Below, piece by piece: positions 6,138-8,562 of a DNA stretch of 8,562 nucleotides. The notes below the pieces were generated by a model, which was given only the letters and a program-made list of their open reading frames with translations, made no database searches and had not been told where the DNA came from. Origin of the DNA: an uncultured Oscillospiraceae bacterium. Lineage in GTDB: Bacteria > Bacillota > Clostridia > Oscillospirales > Acutalibacteraceae. The translations under genes were made by a program, and so were the position numbers. The stretch spans positions 1-8,562 of the forward strand of contig USLV01000036.1 of assembly GCA_900555705.1 (NCBI GenBank), in the 5' to 3' direction. How positions within the stretch are numbered: the first letter of the stretch is position 1; each line of letters starts with the position of its first letter.

Positions 6138-6201
6138 GTAAGTCATCCAACCGGCGTATATTTGTTAAACTGAGAGTAACTACTTTAAAGGATGACGCGA
6201 T

Positions 6202-6555
6202 ATGGTTCATACAAAGTCTTTGCGTGAAAAACAGCATATGACGCAGGAACAGCTTGGGAACATTCTCGGTGTCAGTAAATACACCGTCGCCAGCTATGAA
6301 AACGGCCATCGGGAACCGCCGTTTGATATCCTGCTCAAACTTTCCGCTTATTTTCAGGTGTCCGTCGATTATCTGATCGGCCGGACGGATATTCCCTATT
6401 CGTGGCAGGACGCCGCGACCTATCTGTTGGAAGGCCCTGAAGAGACGATCGTACGGCAGTTTCGTCGGCTTAACCGCCCGCATCAGGAGAGCCTGCTCTA
6501 TCTGGCGGAGCAGTTCCGGGCAGCCGAGAAGGAAGCTGCCCGAAAAGAAGACTGA
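6202..6555 (+). CDS. XRE-family helix-turn-helix transcriptional regulator
   Basis: A 117-residue protein. Residues about 5-60 form a Cro/C1-type helix-turn-helix: SLREKQHMTQEQLGNILGVS, then KYTVASYENGHREPP (27-41, recognition helix and the following turn) and the common Firmicutes ending FQVSVDYLIGRTD (51-63). The tail contains LNRPHQESLLYLAEQF and a charged helix, probably for dimerisation. No membrane, peptidase or toxin domain is attached. AAAGGATG lies about 8 bases before the start. The gene stands alone between two terminators, with no partner of a toxin-antitoxin or phage set beside it. Its target genes are unknown. Confidence 0.9.
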   Translation: MVHTKSLREKQHMTQEQLGNILGVSKYTVASYENGHREPPFDILLKLSAYFQVSVDYLIGRTDIPYSWQDAATYLLEGPEETIVRQFRRLNRPHQESLLYLAEQFRAAEKEAARKED

Positions 6556-6637
6556 GTATTTATACAGCGGCGTGGATACCCGACGGGTTTTCGACGACAA
6601 GATCATATCTGCCGTCCACTCCCCTTCCCAAGCTTTC

Positions 6638-6687
6638 AAAATACCCCTGCGGCTTTAGGTGCGCACCTAAAGCCGCAGGGGTATTTT
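6638..6687. terminator. 50-bp perfect palindrome, shared bidirectional terminator
   Basis: Bases 6638-6662 (AAAATACCCCTGCGGCTTTA, then GGTGC) are the exact reverse complement of 6663-6687, with no spacer between the halves. A-runs and T-runs at the two ends give T tracts for both strands. It lies between the XRE gene (plus) and the histidine kinase gene (minus), whose TAA stop at 6687-6689 touches its edge. It should end both converging transcripts. Confidence 0.92.
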
Positions 6688-8348
6688 TATGGGAATCGGA
6701 CGGTGATCGTGGTGCCGCTGTCCTCGCGGCTGTTCAGCTCAATGGCGGCATGGTGGCGCTCGGCGATATGCTTGACAATCGCGAGCCCCAGACCGGTGCC
6801 GCCGGTTGCCTGTGACCGACTCTTGTCCACACGATAAAACCGCTCAAAAATGCGCGCCTGGTGCTTCTCGGGAATACCGATGCCGGTGTCGCTGACCGAA
6901 AAAAACCGCTCTCCGAGTGTGACCGTCACCCGTCCACCCGGACGGTTATATCGGATCGCGTTATCACACAAATTGTACAGCAACTCGAGCAACAGGCTGC
7001 GATCCCCTTCGACTGTATCCCCCTCCCCCTCAATAGCAAAGGTTACCTCCTGCCGCTTTGCGGCTGGCTGCAAAATGGCGGCACACTCCTCGGCCAGCGG
7101 CCGCAGCGCCACCTCTTCAAAAGCAGGCTCCTCCCGTCCTTCGTCGAGCTCGGACAGCTTGATGATATCTCGAATCAATCCCAGCAGCCGTCCCGCCTCC
7201 TTATGAATCCGGGCGGCAAATCGAGTCATATCCTCCGGCTGTGCCATGCCGGTCTCGATCATCTCAGCATAGCCCGAGATGGAGGTGAGCGGCGTTTTGA
7301 GTTCATGCGACACATTGGCTGTGAACTCCTGCTTCATCTTTTCCATGCGCCGTTTGTCCGTCTCGTCGAGGATCAGGCAGATGACCCCCTCCTGCTGCCC
7401 ATCGTTCATGACAGGATTCGCCATCACCTGCAGCTGCCGTCCGCCGATTGTCACATACTGCGCGAGGCTGCCACCGTCGATCGCCGCAGCCACACATTCG
7501 TTCAGCTCCGGATTGCGGGTGAAATAGAGAATATTCTCATTTTCCTTCGGCTGAGGCGCCGCCAGATAGTCCCGCGCACTTCCGTTCGACATCAGTACCT
7601 TGCGGTTCATATCGAGGATCAGCAGGCCTTCCGACATGTGCTGCATGATGGCGGTCAGCTTGTTTTTCTCCTCCTCAATAGCTCGCAGCTGACGGCCGAT
7701 TCGGATACGCTGTGCCTGGATTTCCTGTACAAACGGCACCAGTTCCGGATAAACCTGTTTCTCATCCCGCAAAAGCTCCAGATTGTCGATATCCTCGGCA
7801 AGCGTCTTGATGGGACGCAGCAGCTTGCGGGTCAGCAACAGCGCCAGCAGAACAGCCGTCGCTATAATCAGGCAGAGAATCCCGAAAAGATAGGGAAAGG
7901 CTGCCCCATAGGCGGCCTCTATGCCGCCCGCGGCCATCGATACCCGCAGAACATTGCCATCCGGCAGCAGTACCGCGTAATAGTATACGGTGGACGCCAG
8001 CGTATCGGAACGGCGGCGGCTCTCCCCGCTGCCGTTCGCAAACGCCCCGGCAATCTCCGGCCGCTCCAGATGATTGCCCATCCCCGCCGCCTCGGCGGCA
8101 CTCTCACTGAGCACTACGCCCTCCGGAGAGATCAGTGTCACCCGCAGCTGGTCTGTCGCGAACGCCTGTACCTCTGCGGCATTCTCCAGATGAGCGTAGC
8201 CTTCGGTGATGATAGCGGCGGCATTTTTCAGATCCCTGCTCACCTGCTGTTCAAAACTCGAATAAAAAACGGTGGCACTCAGGATCACCGCCGCTACCGC
8301 CGACAGCAGACCCATGAAGAACAGATGAAACCCGATTTTTTCCTCCAT
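6687..8348 (-). CDS. PhoR-like sensor histidine kinase
   Basis: A 553-residue membrane kinase. Membrane segment 1 is about residues 7-29, followed by an extracytoplasmic domain (about 30-150), membrane segment 2 (about 151-173, FPYLFGILCLIIATAVLLAL) and a HAMP-like linker (RPIKTLAEDIDNLE). A PAS domain follows from about 230 (IMQHMSEGLLILDMNRKVLM). The dimerisation region has the H-box FTANVSHELKTPL with phospho-acceptor H348. The ATP-binding domain shows the N-box NLCDNAIRYN (N459, N463), the G1 box DTGIGIP (487-493), FERFY (501-505) and G2 GGTGLGLAIV from 516. No key residue is missing. The protein autophosphorylates and passes the phosphate to the adjacent response regulator. ATG 8348 has GGAGG 7 bases upstream; an earlier in-frame ATG at 8396 would overlap the regulator gene and lacks support. 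Order and architecture match Firmicutes PhoR/WalK-type kinases. The signal is unknown; no phosphate genes are in view. Confidence 0.94.
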   Translation of the reverse strand: MEEKIGFHLFFMGLLSAVAAVILSATVFYSSFEQQVSRDLKNAAAIITEGYAHLENAAEVQAFATDQLRVTLISPEGVVLSESAAEAAGMGNHLERPEIAGAFANGSGESRRRSDTLASTVYYYAVLLPDGNVLRVSMAAGGIEAAYGAAFPYLFGILCLIIATAVLLALLLTRKLLRPIKTLAEDIDNLELLRDEKQVYPELVPFVQEIQAQRIRIGRQLRAIEEEKNKLTAIMQHMSEGLLILDMNRKVLMSNGSARDYLAAPQPKENENILYFTRNPELNECVAAAIDGGSLAQYVTIGGRQLQVMANPVMNDGQQEGVICLILDETDKRRMEKMKQEFTANVSHELKTPLTSISGYAEMIETGMAQPEDMTRFAARIHKEAGRLLGLIRDIIKLSELDEGREEPAFEEVALRPLAEECAAILQPAAKRQEVTFAIEGEGDTVEGDRSLLLELLYNLCDNAIRYNRPGGRVTVTLGERFFSVSDTGIGIPEKHQARIFERFYRVDKSRSQATGGTGLGLAIVKHIAERHHAAIELNSREDSGTTITVRFP

Positions 8349-8370
8349 AGTTCTTCCTCCCGGCAATCCT

Positions 8371-8562
8371 TCAGTCGCCCAGCTTATAGCCGACATTGCG
8401 AACCGTCCGGATCAGCCGGCCGCATTCCCCGAGTTTCTGCCGCAGCGTCTTAATGTGCATATCCACTGTCCGGCTCTCGCCCTCATAATCGAAACCCCAG
8501 ACCTTGTCCATCAGCTTCTCCCGCGAGAGCACAATCCCGCGATTAGCGAGCAGGTATTTCAG
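8371..8562 (-). CDS. OmpR/PhoB-family response regulator, C-terminal part (5' end outside window)
   Basis: The last 63 codons plus TGA (8373-8371) are present, beginning LKYLLANRGIVLSREKLMDK. They form the winged-helix DNA-binding domain: REKLMDKVWGFDYEGE, the recognition helix SRTVDMHIKTLRQKLG and the wing RLIRTVRNVGYKLGD. These are standard for OmpR/PhoB-type regulators. The receiver domain with its phospho-acceptor Asp lies beyond the window edge. The stop is 22 bases upstream of the kinase start, whose ribosome binding site fills the gap, so the two genes are one operon. Confidence 0.92.
   Translation of the reverse strand: MKYLLANRGIVLSREKLMDKVWGFDYEGESRTVDMHIKTLRQKLGECGRLIRTVRNVGYKLGD

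Noticed and set aside
8349..8396. Upstream start for the histidine kinase at 8396
   Set aside because: It would overlap the response regulator by 26 bases and add 16 residues (MSAISWATEGLPGGRT) unlike a kinase N-terminus. ATG 8348 has an ideal GGAGG at the right distance.
6861..8453. Long plus-strand open frame (530 codons) opposite the histidine kinase
   Set aside because: It is antisense to a kinase with every expected motif, has no recognisable domain, and no ribosome binding site. It is a shadow of GC-biased codon use.

Overview
The window looks like the end of an assembled contig from a Gram-positive gut-type Clostridia bacterium, possibly Oscillospiraceae or a relative. This is inferred from moderate-to-high GC coding sequence, strong AGGAGG-type ribosome binding sites, TTGACA/TATAAT promoters, a BspA-like leucine-rich-repeat surface protein, and a PhoP/PhoR-type two-component pair. 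The first 25 bases are not genomic: they match the Nextera Read 2 adapter, including the Tn5 mosaic end, so the real sequence starts at base 26.

Layout. Bases 26-2614 (minus) hold most of a large secreted protein with a signal peptide, an intact transglutaminase-like Cys-His-Asp triad and a long BspA-type LRR region, cut off by the contig end. A divergent promoter region separates it from two plus-strand tRNA genes: one with a CAU anticodon (Met or Ile2) and tRNA-Trp (CCA), followed by a strong terminator. Bases 3071-3250 hold no gene but a GC-rich set of inverted repeats. Next comes an apparent operon: a TetR-family repressor, a CPA2-type cation:proton antiporter 20 bases downstream, and a GNAT acetyltransferase overlapping the antiporter end. 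Its promoter lies inside a perfect 36-bp inverted repeat, which I read as the TetR autoregulatory operator. A terminator follows, then a stand-alone XRE-family HTH regulator. A perfect 50-bp palindrome serves as a shared terminator between that gene and the converging two-component operon on the minus strand: the C-terminal DNA-binding domain of an OmpR/PhoB-type response regulator (running out of the window at 8562), and a complete PhoR-like histidine kinase.

How the genes work together. The TetR-antiporter-GNAT set reads as a ligand-inducible unit in which a small molecule would release the repressor and induce an ion-coupled transporter plus an acetyltransferase; the ligand is unknown. The two-component pair is an envelope-to-DNA signalling unit, also with an unknown stimulus. 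No CRISPR array, insertion sequence, or phage gene is visible. I found no convincing undescribed system. The best leads are the 36-bp operator with its three-gene unit, the structured intergenic element downstream of tRNA-Trp, and the transglutaminase-LRR surface protein.
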